Origin: Deroplatys truncata
Lineage: Eukaryota > Arthropoda > Insecta > Mantodea > Mantidae
Length of the DNA: 64,000 bases
Direction: 5' to 3'
Assembly: GCA_030765065.1 (NCBI GenBank)
Contig: CM060975.1
Location: 260,843,816-260,907,815 of the forward strand
Shown here piece by piece: positions 47,351 to 57,960 of the stretch. A program made the position numbers and the translations under genes. The notes below the pieces were generated by a model. The model was not told the origin of the DNA. It did not search any database and worked only from the letters and a program-made list of their open reading frames with translations. Numbering within the stretch: position 1 is the stretch's first letter; each line of letters begins with the position of its first letter.

Positions 47351-48198
47351 GTAGGGCCACTAATTGTTTTATTAATAAATCACAAGTAATGTGAATGCTG
47401 TGAAATTTGTGTATCATTTGTTAAAAACCCCACAACTTCATTGGAATGTAGTCACCAAGGTCCTGGTTCTCTCGCGTTTCCTGTGCTACGTTTCCCGCTG
47501 TGTGTGTTGGGGTGATTAAAATGTAATTATTCGCTGGGAACCTTTTGGCCTTCACCCCAGCATGTAAAAATATGCAAGGTACATAAAGAAGAATGGTGCT
47601 ATATTTTCACTCGTGAGAGAGATTAGCTTGACTCAGTGCTGACAGTTGTAGTGCTTATAATCCTCAAATGTACAGCAGTTGCAAGCTTGCTGCATTACTT
47701 CACCACAACTTGCGAAACGTGAAGCTCCACCCTCTGGGATTTTCATTAACTTCCACTGTAACTGTACACTGGTATTCAATATATGGAGTAATTCAAATGT
47801 CAAGTCTGTTTTAAACCTCCACAACTCTGCAATGAAAAGGAATAGAAAACATCTTGTTCTCTTGGCACTCAACTATATTGGTGTACTTGTTTCGAAACGC
47901 TACCACTACATCCTGTTCATCCTTATTGGTTTATTTTACAAGTTCATTAATTAAATTGGATCTTTTTGTAGTACAGACGGCTCGCAGATTCTTGATGGCT
48001 CTCTAGAAACGTTTTGAAATACACCATTTGTGTAACATTTGATCTTTACCTATTTATGCTTATTTTAGGAATTTGCAAGAATCAGCAATACACTATATTA
48101 TATCACACGTAGTGAAAATATACTTTTATTATAATGTTTGCTTAAGCTTGCAGAAATCAATGTTTTCTTTGCGATCAAAATATTACCGCAATAAAATA
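47351..48198. other. Unassigned sequence
   Basis: Overlapping open frames at 47633-47954 on both strands have no recognisable product. Confidence 0.3.
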
Positions 48199-48206
48199 TA
48201 TTAGAC

Positions 48207-50409
48207 CTGGCCTTTACAACCCGCGGCCCGCAGCCCATAGCCCATAGTTTTGCAGCCCATGGATACTTCTAATACAGCAACCGATTCCTGTTTGAAATTT
48301 CGCGTGATAATAGCGACGCTGGTAGAAGCCTTGTTCAAGGTTATGATCACCAGTAATGCATTTATTTGGGAGATATTTTTATATTTGCTGTTTACCAGCC
48401 TTTTGTCTCATTTGTTTGCATGCGCGAGGTTATATACTCATTTTTATCTATTCGTACTTAATGTTAGACAGTGTTAGATAGACAGAGCAAACATTAGCAA
48501 AAAGAAGAAACTACAAGATGAAAACAGAAGTAAAGATACGTGGGACTTGAAATACTTCGTTGCAACCAACAATGGCAAGTTGCAATGCGTTGTTTCCATG
48601 CAAATCATATCTGCTTGTAGAGACTACAATGTTAAGAGACATAATATTTTACATGAAAAATAATTGAATTATGAGGAAGCTTCAAGAGCTGCAATTTTAA
48701 AAGATTACAAGAAAAACTTGAAACCTCAAGACAAGGATGTTTAAAAAAATGTCACCTACGCAGACCGCTGAATTAACTGCTTCTTACAGTGTATCATTGG
48801 AACTTCTAAAAGAGAAGAAAGCATATAATGACGGAGAAATAGTTAAAAGCTGCGCAACTGCTACGGCAAATGTATTTGGTGAAAACGATTTATCTAAAAA
48901 AGTTTGCAACTGTTCACCTCTCTCATCAAACAATCTCGAGACGAGTACAGAGTATGGGAGGACAAATAATGCAGAAATTGAAAGAGAAGTTTGGAAGATG
49001 CAGTTATTTTCATTAAGCTTGAACGACAGTGTCGACCAGACTGACACCAGTCAACTTTTGATTTTCATATGTATGATTTTCAGTGATTATTCAACACAAG
49101 AGCAACTTCTTGATGTGCGTTTAAGTGGAAAAAGGAAGGGTAAAAACATATTTAAACCAGAAAATGAAGCAGTGAATGTAGCGGTTTTGAAAAGTGCGCT
49201 TGTATTGGACTTATGGTGTATAAGAGAAGGAGATGAAGGACTGGTAGAGCTAATTAGGAAAGCTGGGATAAGTTGCTCAATGTTCCATTGCAATAATTAA
49301 CCAAGAGGCACTATGTGGGGAAATCAGTAAAACAAAGTGACGCAATGAATATCGTGGTGACAGTTTCCAACGAGACACGTGGTGGCAATAAGGCACAATT
49401 GCACTGCAGATTTCGAGAATCTTTAGACGAGGTGGAAACCCAATATAGAGACATGTCACTCCATGTAAATGCACGCTGGCTAAGTACAGGTGAATGTCTT
49501 CAGAAATTCTTTGCACTCAGATATGATATTCTGGCATTTATAAAATAGTGAGAATCTTGTTCGACAGGTTGAAGATCCAGATCTTCTAAGGCAGCTTTCT
49601 TTCGTGATTGACCTGACAAAGAACTTGAATGACTTGAACCAGAGACTTCAGGGCAAAGATAAAAGAGTAACAAGAGTTATTTGAAGCATGTTAATGGTTT
49701 CAAATAAGTTGAAACTTTTAAGTCAACATTATTAAGAAATGATTTGACAGATTTTCCATATTTTCAAGAGCTTTCAGGAGAAATTTAACATGGGATATTT
49801 TTTGAATTTTGCGAAAATATTGAAGCTGTTATTCCATTAAGATTTTCTGACTTTGAAAATATTAAGGGTAAACTGTTCCTTTTCAATGACCCTTTGAATG
49901 TGGATATTGTTAATAATCAGCCATCAAAGTATCAACTGGAAAACTACGATCTTCATGTCGATCCTTTTCTTCAAACCAGGACTGAGAGAGGGCTCAACAT
50001 TTTTAAACTACTTAAAGAGGGCAGATTTCCACAACTTAGATATTTTGGTTTGCAGTTTACCTCGATGTTTGGAAGCACTTATCTATGTGTAAGTGCTTTC
50101 TCTAACATTAAATTTATAAAAAAATAGGTACCAAAGCTGTCTCAATAACGATCCTTTGTTACACCTACCAAGACTAGCAGTTACTAATACAGAAGTGGAC
50201 ACCCCTGCTTTGGTGAAGGAGTCTGACAATCTTCAGTGCTGACATTGATTTCTGCATTTCGGACTTTGGTAATGTATCCTATTTCATCAATTTGGTTTGC
50301 TGTATTTTACTGTTAAATATATCCGAGTAGAACGTTTTGGTGTGTAGCCCTCAGCGTGATATTTGTCAAGTATTTTGGCCCCCAATACCTCTGAAGTTGG
50401 ACAGGCCTG
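48207..50409 (+). mobile_element. hAT DNA transposon, complete ends, broken gene
   Basis: Imperfect 15-20 bp inverted ends (left ctggcctttacaaccc; right, reverse complement, caggcctgtccaactt) bound a 2,203-bp element. Eight-base duplications flank it: tattagac (48199-48206) and cattagac (50410-50417), one mismatch apart. Eight bases is the hAT hallmark. The 5' subterminal region is GC-rich (gcggcccgcagccc), as in related vertebrate and insect hAT elements. The gene inside runs in the plus direction. Confidence 0.9.
48520..50240 (+). pseudogene. hAT transposase, GTF2IRD2/ZBED-like, broken
   Basis: The N-terminus carries a decayed BED-type zinc finger ('LKYFVATNNGKLQCVV' ... 'DYNVKRHNILHEK', about 48548-48665). 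A 187-codon stretch (48737-49300) contains 'FSLSLNDSVDQTDTSQLLIF', matching the 'LDESTDVSDTAQLLIF' block with the first catalytic aspartate. Downstream blocks are 'HVNARWLSTGECLQKFFALR' (about 49460-49520) and 'FGSTYLCVSAFSNIKFIK' (about 50068-50121). The latter is the C-terminal dimerisation motif, followed by 'NRYQSCLNNDPLLHLPRLAV'. Several stops and frameshifts separate these. An active copy would cut and paste hAT ends. The closest known relatives are the domesticated GTF2IRD2 tail and ZBED5-type proteins, but the ends show this is an ordinary transposon copy. Confidence 0.9.
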
Positions 50410-50499
50410 CATTAGACATATAAATCAATAATAGATCAACAAAGCAATTGCTAGAACATACATAGAGTATAACATAGGTAATTAACAGCAGCATGAAAA

Positions 50500-52400
50500 T
50501 CATTAAGGAATGCAAAGTAAAGTGTTACAACTTAAATTGATTTATACACAAGTATATCTTTAAAATAACATAGTATTATAAAAGCATTGGATTTATCACA
50601 GCTACAGTAATTTGATATTTTGTGTTTCTTCTTAGAAGTACAGTATGTGGTGCATTATGTAAGGATGTTATTTACTGTCAGAAGTATTTTATAGGCGCTG
50701 CCTACTGGTTCTGAATAGGCGTGAGTTAGTTTGAGTGTCCAATTCTTAATCGTGTGAACAAAACTTGATCTCTTCTTTGTAACTTATACAGGGTGGGCCA
50801 TTTAAGTTGAGACTGTGCAATATCTCAAAAACTAAGCGTTGTAGAAAGAAAAATGTCTTGAATAAAAATTGCTTGATATTATGGCGGAAAGTAAATGCCA
50901 TTGGTCGTGTTTTATTTGGAGGACATGATGGTCATTTTTTTTAAAATGGGAACCTACCTTTTGTTTTCTTACTCATCATAAAAAACTAAACAACATTTGT
51001 ATAAAACATTTTGCAATTGTTCTTACACCAACGTAAATAACAACGAAAAATTCTAAATGGCTGGGTACCAAGAGGACAATGAATGGTTGGACCATTCGTG
51101 GATGGTCGTTTGAGGATCAAGTTACCTTTCATAATTGGGAACCATTTTTTTATTTTGTTTCCTTATTCCTCATCACAAAATAAACAACTTTTTATAACCC
51201 ATTTTCTAATGAGGAAGCAACATACAAAATGTAGGTTCCCATTTAAAGAAAATTAAATGGATCCTAAAATGATCATCATAAGGTCCTCCAAACAAAACTG
51301 ACTAATGGCATTTGCTTTTCCCCATAATATCAAGCAACTTTTACGAAAGAAATTTCTTTCTACAACGCTTAGCTTTGGAGATATTGTACAACCTCAACTT
51401 AAATGGCCCACCTGTATATAGATGGCATGTATTCATATAAAATTCCATTGTAGTATGTCGTCCAAAGCTTCCTAATCTTCTTATTTGTGAGTGGCAGTAA
51501 ATCTCTGTGAGGAATATGGTTACTTTTATTTTAGATTGAGGTTTCTTTGCTGCAAGTCTGTCAGTTCATTACCAGTTATGTCACAATGTGAAGATATCCA
51601 TGAAATGATCATTTGTTTTCCCTTTATTTTCAATAAATGGATCAGGATCTGAATGTTCTCTATTAGTACACCTGTTGTCCATGGGTCACTAATTGCTTGT
51701 ATGGAACTGAGGGAGTCAGAAAAAATAATGAACTGTTTCCACATTTCAACGTTCAGCACTGTCTGTTTCCATACAGTTCGCAGGTAAAAATTGAAAATAA
51801 ATTAGGTAGTTTAAATGACAGAACTCTGAACATGCTGCATATTCGCTCCCTTCACTAGTTTTGGATCCATCTGTGTATATTGGTACGTAATTGGTGAATT
51901 TACTTTCAATTTTATTGTACGTGCATTTAACTACCACTGGATGAATTTATCCTTTGGTGTGATGCAGTATATCTAATTTTGTTATAGGTTTTAATAGTGA
52001 CCAAGGTGGTAATCTATTAATATCCCCAGTTTTCTCTGATGGGATTGTAAAGTTAAGCTCTGTACAGTATTTGCTTACTCTTAAGTGTGGTGGGATCTGG
52101 TTGGCTCTGCTTTCAGGATATTTATCATAATATCTGCTGCAAAATAGGCAAGTAAATTAAGGTGAGCTTCTGTTTGCTGTTACTTTAAGTGCATAACGTA
52201 GGGTTAATTCACCTGTTTCTAACTGCAGTTTCTTAATCGGACTAGTATGGAATGCTCCAGGTGCTATTCTTAATGCAGAACTGTAGTTAGATTCTACTTT
52301 AAGGGGAGATTGAAAGCCGTAGCCAATGTTCAATTTGCTAACTTCTTGACCCACTATTTGAAAGTATTTAACATATAGGATTGACATTTTTGCAGATTGT
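50500..52400 (-). mobile_element. RNase H-bearing LINE (second), split by a MITE
   Basis: On the minus strand, in order: 'ALRIAPGAFHTSPIKKLQLETGELTLRYALKV' (about 52285-52185), the end of the reverse transcriptase region; 'YVPIYTDGSKTSEGS' (about 51885-51840), the RNase H start; 'FIIFSDSLSSIQAI' (about 51735-51690); and 'MIISWISSHCDITGNELTD' (about 51615-51560), the RNase H end. After the MITE the tail resumes with 'RRDQVLFTRLRIGHSNLTHAY' (about 50775-50712) and 'LLTVNNIL'. Frameshifts are present. It belongs with the RNase H-carrying I/Jockey-like LINEs and is a different family from that at 1.5-5.5 kb. Confidence 0.85.
50787..51416. mobile_element. Family C fold-back MITE, copy 3
   Basis: The 626-bp element (50789-51414) runs from cagggtgggccatttaag to cttaaatggcccacctg, between TA at 50787-50788 and 51415-51416. 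It sits inside the minus-strand LINE between the RNase H domain and the C-terminal tail, and the LINE reading resumes directly on the other side. Confidence 0.9.
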
Positions 52401-52462
52401 GGAAGTATTCGTTCTTAGTTCACTGATCACTTAAACAAAAAATGTGATTTAATAAGAAAGGC

Positions 52463-52504
52463 CTGATATAGGGTGTTATTCCGATGAATAACACCCTATA
52501 TCAG
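52463..52504. repeat. Near-perfect 19-bp hairpin
   Basis: Arms 52463-52481 and 52486-52504 (ctgatatagggtgttattc and its exact complement) flank a 4-base loop. A second, weaker inverted pair (gactaaaatg at 52505-52514 against cgtattttagtc near 52532-52543) lies directly after it. No known element explains it. Confidence 0.95.
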
Positions 52505-52574
52505 AGACTAAAATGTCTGTTTTAGCAACCTTCGTATTTTAGTCTCCCCTTATATTCTTTCAAATCTCCCAGTG

Positions 52575-53491
52575 TGTAGTAGGTGTATTGTAGTTCCACT
52601 GTTGGGGAGCCAAAACTTGAAGTAGTGGCAACCCCAGGTACGATACAAAGTTTCCATTGGCCTTCGCCTCAAATTCAATTTCCGGTGGCCTTCGCCCCCA
52701 CGTTTAAAAATACAATTGTATTTTAATGTTTATTTAAATATAATATATATGTATGTTTGCCTCGGCTGCGTCAGTAGTAATTTGCAGAAACACGCATCTC
52801 TTAGCAGATGTAGTATGGCTAAAGAATGAAGGCTTGCACAAATTATTTTTACTTCACTCCTTTTATTAATCCTTCACACGATTAAATAACACTTCACAGG
52901 CATATTCTAATGTAGAGCTGTGAGATGATTGTTTAGTTGCACTTTTTAACACGTAAAAGTTATATTATTCACGCCGTAATGAATTTTTTTACGTCTCACA
53001 GTGAATACGTATCGAGCGAACAGCTCTGGAACGTTGCTTTCTAGCGTCTGCCGCTTGAATTTGCACATTTTACACTATGTCAACTTCTGATTGGCTAATC
53101 CTACTTCAATAGAACACTTTTATTTAACTTAAAGCTTTTCTAGTTTTTGATTGGCCATTTATAAACTGTTTTAAATATTACACTATTATTCCAAAAATTA
53201 TTAGTAACATTATTAAACGTTCTAATTTATTGTTGTCTCAAGGTTACCTCATTATTACCTCATTGTTAGCAACTTTCGGCTTCTATTCTCACAGCTCCTA
53301 CATTGTTAATTTACTTAATTCATTCACATAACATTATTATACATGTACATAATAATATAAACATAATGCAATGGCTGTTACATACATTTTATATGTTATA
53401 TTATACACATATTGCTTTAAGGCAGGCTGTTATTATATTTTATATTATAGAATTAGACTGATATCATTTAAGTGTTAAAAATACTGCCTCA
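52575..53491 (-). mobile_element. Solo LTR, family LTR-B, copy 3
   Basis: The 917-bp unit begins TGTAGTAGG and ends CTGCCTCA, with AGTG duplicated on both sides (52571-52574 and 53492-53495). It matches copies 1 and 2 along its length. No internal region is attached. Unlike the other two it is not in a family A repeat; it lies just beyond the minus-strand LINE. It is an old fossil, in the same orientation as the others. Confidence 0.85.
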
Positions 53492-53810
53492 AGTGGCAAT
53501 ATATATCAATATATATCACTACCTGGTAGTGATGACAAAAGTGGCTCAATCACCTTTTCTTATTTTCCTTAATGTTTTGCAAAGATTGATTTTTAAGTCA
53601 AATTAGAAATCGGCTAGTAAGTTATATAAGCTGTTATAGAATTAGTAGCTATATTTCCTCACTCATATTTTAATAGTTAAATTATAGACGTCATATTTAA
53701 TTATTACCTACAAGCATCAGCACCTCTTTCTATTGTTTACCTTGAGTTGATTTAATGCCTTTGATTTTCAGTGAATTTCATTGGAATTTATAGGATTACT
53801 TCATTTTATG

Positions 53811-54005
53811 TACTAAGAGGGTAATCCAAGAACTAAAGAGCGTTTGGGTTAAATGAATTAAAATATGTTTTAATTAAAACAAAACTGTCACTTAAAATTG
53901 AAGCGTACTTTATTTCTCCACGTAATGACCTCTGTTACTTAAGCAATTGTCATGTCTGTCCAGAACTCAAAATCCCCGTGTTGTAATCCCTGTCACCAGT
54001 GCATT
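53811..54005 (-). mobile_element. Mariner element, 3' end fragment
   Basis: On the minus strand the end of a mariner transposase is readable ('LDRHDNCLSNRG-HYVEK' then a stop near 53910), followed by an AT-rich 3' flank. It finishes in an inverted-end-like ctctttagttcttggattac, closely like mariner ends. The other end and the rest of the gene were not found. Confidence 0.75.
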
Positions 54006-55349
54006 AAGCAAAGATATTCGGATACAGTTTCACTAAGCAAAGAACTAGAAATGTTTGGGAAAGAAACCTGTATATGTATATAATTAAAATAGCATTAAGT
54101 GTAAAAAATATTAGTATTGATAGATTTTTCAGGTGGAGACAACATTGTATGCCATAAAATACTTTACATTATCACTTTTCTATATGAAAATGTAATCTTT
54201 CGTGCTTTCACAGAAGAATAGCTTTATTCATGATTCATATTTGAATACTGAAGGGTAATATGGCAGATTTTAGCAGAATTTCAAGGCACGCCTATTTCAT
54301 ACAAAGTAAAATGCATAAATTGTTAATAAATTTGAAGCTAGAGAACCTCTTCTCGATATAAGGCGAAGGGTGCTAAAATGTGTGCTTACCAAGGAGAAGA
54401 GGAACTAAGTATACAAATGAACAAATTCCTACATGTAGAAGAACTAGTGATAAATCGACTGTTGGGAGGATGAACCGATGTATGTGAAGGGCAACTTACT
54501 CAGAAAATGTGGATGTTTCCCACATATGTTGTCATATAACTGGTTTCCTTTTATTGTAATTGAATTTGGGAATATTTGAATCAATTGCGCGGTTATTACA
54601 TCTGAACCATCAGAAATTACGTTCTGACTGCCGATCCTACACCGGCTGTCATGAGACGGACAGCATCAAGAAAGAAACACTGGTGTATTACTTTCAACAT
54701 AATGAAAGCAAATCTAGAATTAACTTCAGTATCCTCCATGTAAAAATCAGTCCACAATGCTGTCTGTATTAATATATGTGCGTCAACATCTTGAGCGAAA
54801 TAAATAAATAATTCTATTCATAACATTGATTAATGTGCTAGTCAGCCACGTTATGAATACGTTTGGAGGAGGGCTCAGTGTCCTTGACAACTGCCTAACG
54901 TCATCAAGGCTCGGGATCAGAGGGGAGTGAGGAGGGCTATAGGGAATTGTACAGTTGCACAAATAAAACAGTACTACATTTTGCACCTCAGCCTTGCTAG
55001 TAAACACAACTCAGAACTGCGGATGTTTTCTATACTGTCCTCCCGGTGTCCTGTCCAATTGTTCCGTAACCGATTATTTCCTCTTCCCACCATTCATATC
55101 CTGGCCCCTACATGAGCTCAAAAGTGTGGCTTTATTTGCACCTTTGGCTTCAAAGAAGCCTGAGATTTTCCTTTAACGCATAAACCACGACTAAATAATG
55201 TACGCTTATTTCGTTTTCACGTGGTAAATGCATTTGAAATCAAACATTATAATTTTACGGGCAAAACATTAATCTGAACTTCCGGTTTCTTGTAAGGTAT
55301 TTCTGGTCACCCAGTTGGCCCAGATAGTGGTGCAATGTTCATGCTAATA
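54006..55349. other. Unassigned sequence
   Basis: A slightly GC-richer patch at 54840-55150 holds open frames on both strands (54783-55007 minus; 54927-55115 plus) without a recognisable product. Nothing else seen. Confidence 0.3.
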
Positions 55350-55450
55350 TGAATGTGGCGGAATTATTGAACATGGATACAACCATAGTTGCTGATTGGG
55401 CAGCAGTCAGCAGACAAATCTGTCATCGCGTACTCGGTTCAATTACCTTG
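55350..55450 (+). pseudogene. Possible Merlin/ISXO2-like transposase scrap
   Basis: The frame 'AELLNMDTTIVADWAAVSRQ' plus 'ICHRVLGS' resembles the 'TVVDWYNFCREVC' block that precedes the catalytic domain of Merlin-type (ISXO2-like) transposases. No catalytic block or element ends were found. The match is short and could be chance. Confidence 0.25.
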
Positions 55451-57019
55451 TTAGCTATCGATAAACAACAGAACACCGGTTTGTGGCCATGGTGATAGAC
55501 ACGCCATTTACCGATAAACAGCATATCAGTTTGTCAACCCAGTTCACTCGACCTCTCCTGTTCCAGGATACATGCCTCAATCAAAAATCTGATGTATATG
55601 ATTTGTGTGACTTACTCTCTGACCATTACTGTTTCATCGGGATGTTTAAGAGCGTGTTTTTCTATCTTCTTCATGCTAATCAGGATAAATAAGTGTAGAG
55701 ACACTGTTTCATTTGCGTAGGCGTATCTGGTGGTACACAGGAAAATGACATAGCAGAAGACTCTTCATAAAAGAAGCTGAAATGAAGTACTAACTATGCG
55801 TTCAAGAGAGAAAAGGAGCACCAATACACACTTCAGTCATTTTCAATCTGTAAATATATATTTGGTTGCAGAAGGTTTTCCGTTCTCCTGGCTCGCAATA
55901 GTGTTTTTTTCTCTTTCATTATCTTCAAAGTCTCTCTAATCGTCCATAGATTCCCTCCGGTTCTTAACGCTTCTCTTTGTGACTGGCTTAAAATAAATCC
56001 CAAATAAAATTATCCTGAGCCAGTGGTCGAAGATATATTCGATTTGGAAATTAAGGAGGAATTGGCAATAGTTTCACTTAATGTCTATCTAGTATGAGTC
56101 ATTTCATGTCAAGTCGCACGATCTTTAACAGAAATAGACCGTCATGCGTTTGATTCTTTCTTAAAGTTCTCTATTCGCTTTTTTATGACAAAAATTTATG
56201 TGATTTAAAATAATATTTAACAGTAGTATTAAGCTTGTTAGTAAGTAACAAATTTTCAAGATAGCACAATCTTCATGTTTAAACACTGATAATATGGTTC
56301 TTTTTATGTTAGAGACTTTGTAAATACATCACTAATGGCACTAACTCCAAAATATTCCTCATGAAAATACGTATTTACAGATCTTTCTACTGTTCTTGTA
56401 CTGAATGCTAGCGCCATTGGAAAAGTAAATTACTTTTCCAGATGTTTTATTTCCTTCTTTTGGATGTTTGTTAACTCCTGGTGAAAGATACAACAACATT
56501 TGTATAATGTTCTAAGTTTTATGATGAGGCATTATATTTTTTATATTTTGAGCCATAGTTTTCTTCAAGTAAATTATATATGGTTAGATTATTGCCTGGG
56601 TATTATTCCAGTGTAATCCCTGAACGAAATCCTATATGACAAAGTATAGTTATCCGAAAAATCACAAATTACAAAACATTCTTTAGGTTTCAAGTTTTCC
56701 TTTCATTCAGACAAAAAGGCAGATATTTGTTGATCTATAGCCGTACGAGTTAAACATCTGATAATTTTACTGACAGTTTTTCCAGAAGGTCTTCAACAGG
56801 TAATTATGTCTAAATTTGTGGACCTACGGCTACTCACTGTTTACAATAACCTCCTCTATACATTCTTCTTCTAAAATGTCCCGAATATTATTTTTTTTAC
56901 TAAGTTTTCAGTCCTTGGGTAGTTTACACACTTCCTAAATAGTAGTCTGGTGGTGGGGGTTAGAAATTATTTGAGAGAGCTGCCCTCATAATTACAGAGA
57001 ACAATGCCTGAATTTGCAA
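55451..57019. other. Unassigned sequence
   Basis: No gene or repeat recognised. An open frame at 55483-55692 has no recognisable domain. Confidence 0.35.
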
Positions 57020-57305
57020 TAAGATGGAAAATGTTAGTTCCATCGAGTTTCATGATGAGCGCAAACACAAGCAGAATGCGCACCTTGGGTGCCTAGAGGA
57101 ATATCAGATCTTAGTGGAGCAAATTTTGAGAAGCCTATTTTGACATCAGGATATTTATCATCAAAACTAGGGAAGGTTTGTTTTAGATTGCACAGAACCA
57201 ATCTCCCCCAGGTGCTTATATCTATAAGTACGGGATTTGTGTTCCCGAGGTTTCGAGCCATCAGTCCACTAGGTTCCGGGAGTTGGGTTAGGGTCAGCAA
57301 CCCTG
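57020..57305 (-). pseudogene. Fragment of an unassigned insect repetitive ORF
   Basis: The minus strand is open for 88 codons and contains 'KYPDVKIGFSKFAPLRSDIP' and 'GAHSACVCAHHETRWN'. I recognise the pattern K-x-K-I-G-F-S-K-F-x-x-L-R followed by G-(T/A)-H-S-x-C-V-C as a block found in many uncharacterised, multicopy insect proteins that look like mobile-element products. I cannot name the superfamily. It is only a middle fragment, lying head-to-head against the pseudogene at 57320. Confidence 0.5.
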
Positions 57306-57319
57306 GCAGTAAAACTGCA

Positions 57320-57960
57320 ACGCTCTGCAGCCAATGTGTGTGAGCAGACGTTTTCAGAAAAGTTTGACAGTCGCTGATTAGAAGGTTAAATTAAAACTTC
57401 TGAATACAGATACTCCGGCAGCAATGAAACTAGATGTGTACAAAAAGAGAATAACCTTGGTGTTAAGCTGGATGATAATACTCTGCTTGGATACCATTCG
57501 GCGGAGGACGATGCCCAACTGCTTGCAAGTTTGTTTTACGTAATGACATGGAAGAGTTTTCGAAAGTAGAGAAGTTTGAATTGTCATTGGAAGAATATGC
57601 AAACACGCTTAGAGCATATCTTGCTCGTGATCACCTGGGAAGATACAATGTAGACGAAATGCAAAAAAGAAAGAGAAAAACAGATGGAGGCTGCAGCTGA
57701 GGCAGAAAAAATTGGAGATTATTTGTAGTGAGGGTATCAGGCCATTCAATAGTAGCGCTACATTAAAGTACATAGATTGTATAGAATTCAATCTTAGGCT
57801 ATTGGACTGGTGTCAATTGTGGCGAGTCTGGGGAAGAGACTGATGAGAGTGTTATGGCAACTTATCCTTGGACTGCCTGCCGAAGTATGGTGGACCTGTC
57901 AGGCCCGTGCAAGCAGAAATTGGAAATTTTCCTGAAGAACGTCTGAGATGAACGGAATTT
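57320..57960 (+). pseudogene. TBCB: Processed pseudogene of tubulin-folding cofactor B
   Basis: Moving between frames, the order of the cofactor B protein is kept without introns. A ubiquitin-like part has 'KLLNTDTPAAMKLDVYKK' (57394-57447) and a block resembling 'LGVKLDDNTLLGYHSAEDDA'. The linker is 'EFSKVEKFELSLEEYANTLR' followed by 'AYLARDHLGRYNVDEMQK' (57553-57666). The CAP-Gly part has 'VRVSGHSIVA', 'KYIDCIEFNLR' and 'YWTGVN'. The ending is 'CLPKYGGPVRPVQAEIGNFP' followed by 'EERLR' and a stop (57877-57955). The intact protein binds alpha-tubulin and helps fold tubulin dimers. Frameshifts, a stop at about 57700 and loss of introns mark a dead retrocopy. An AATAAA lies at about 58125, but no poly-A or target duplication was recognised. 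Confidence 0.85.

Noticed and set aside
55350-55450. Full Merlin transposon
   Set aside because: Only one short block resembles the family; no catalytic block, inverted ends or 8-9 bp duplication seen, so kept only as a low-confidence scrap.
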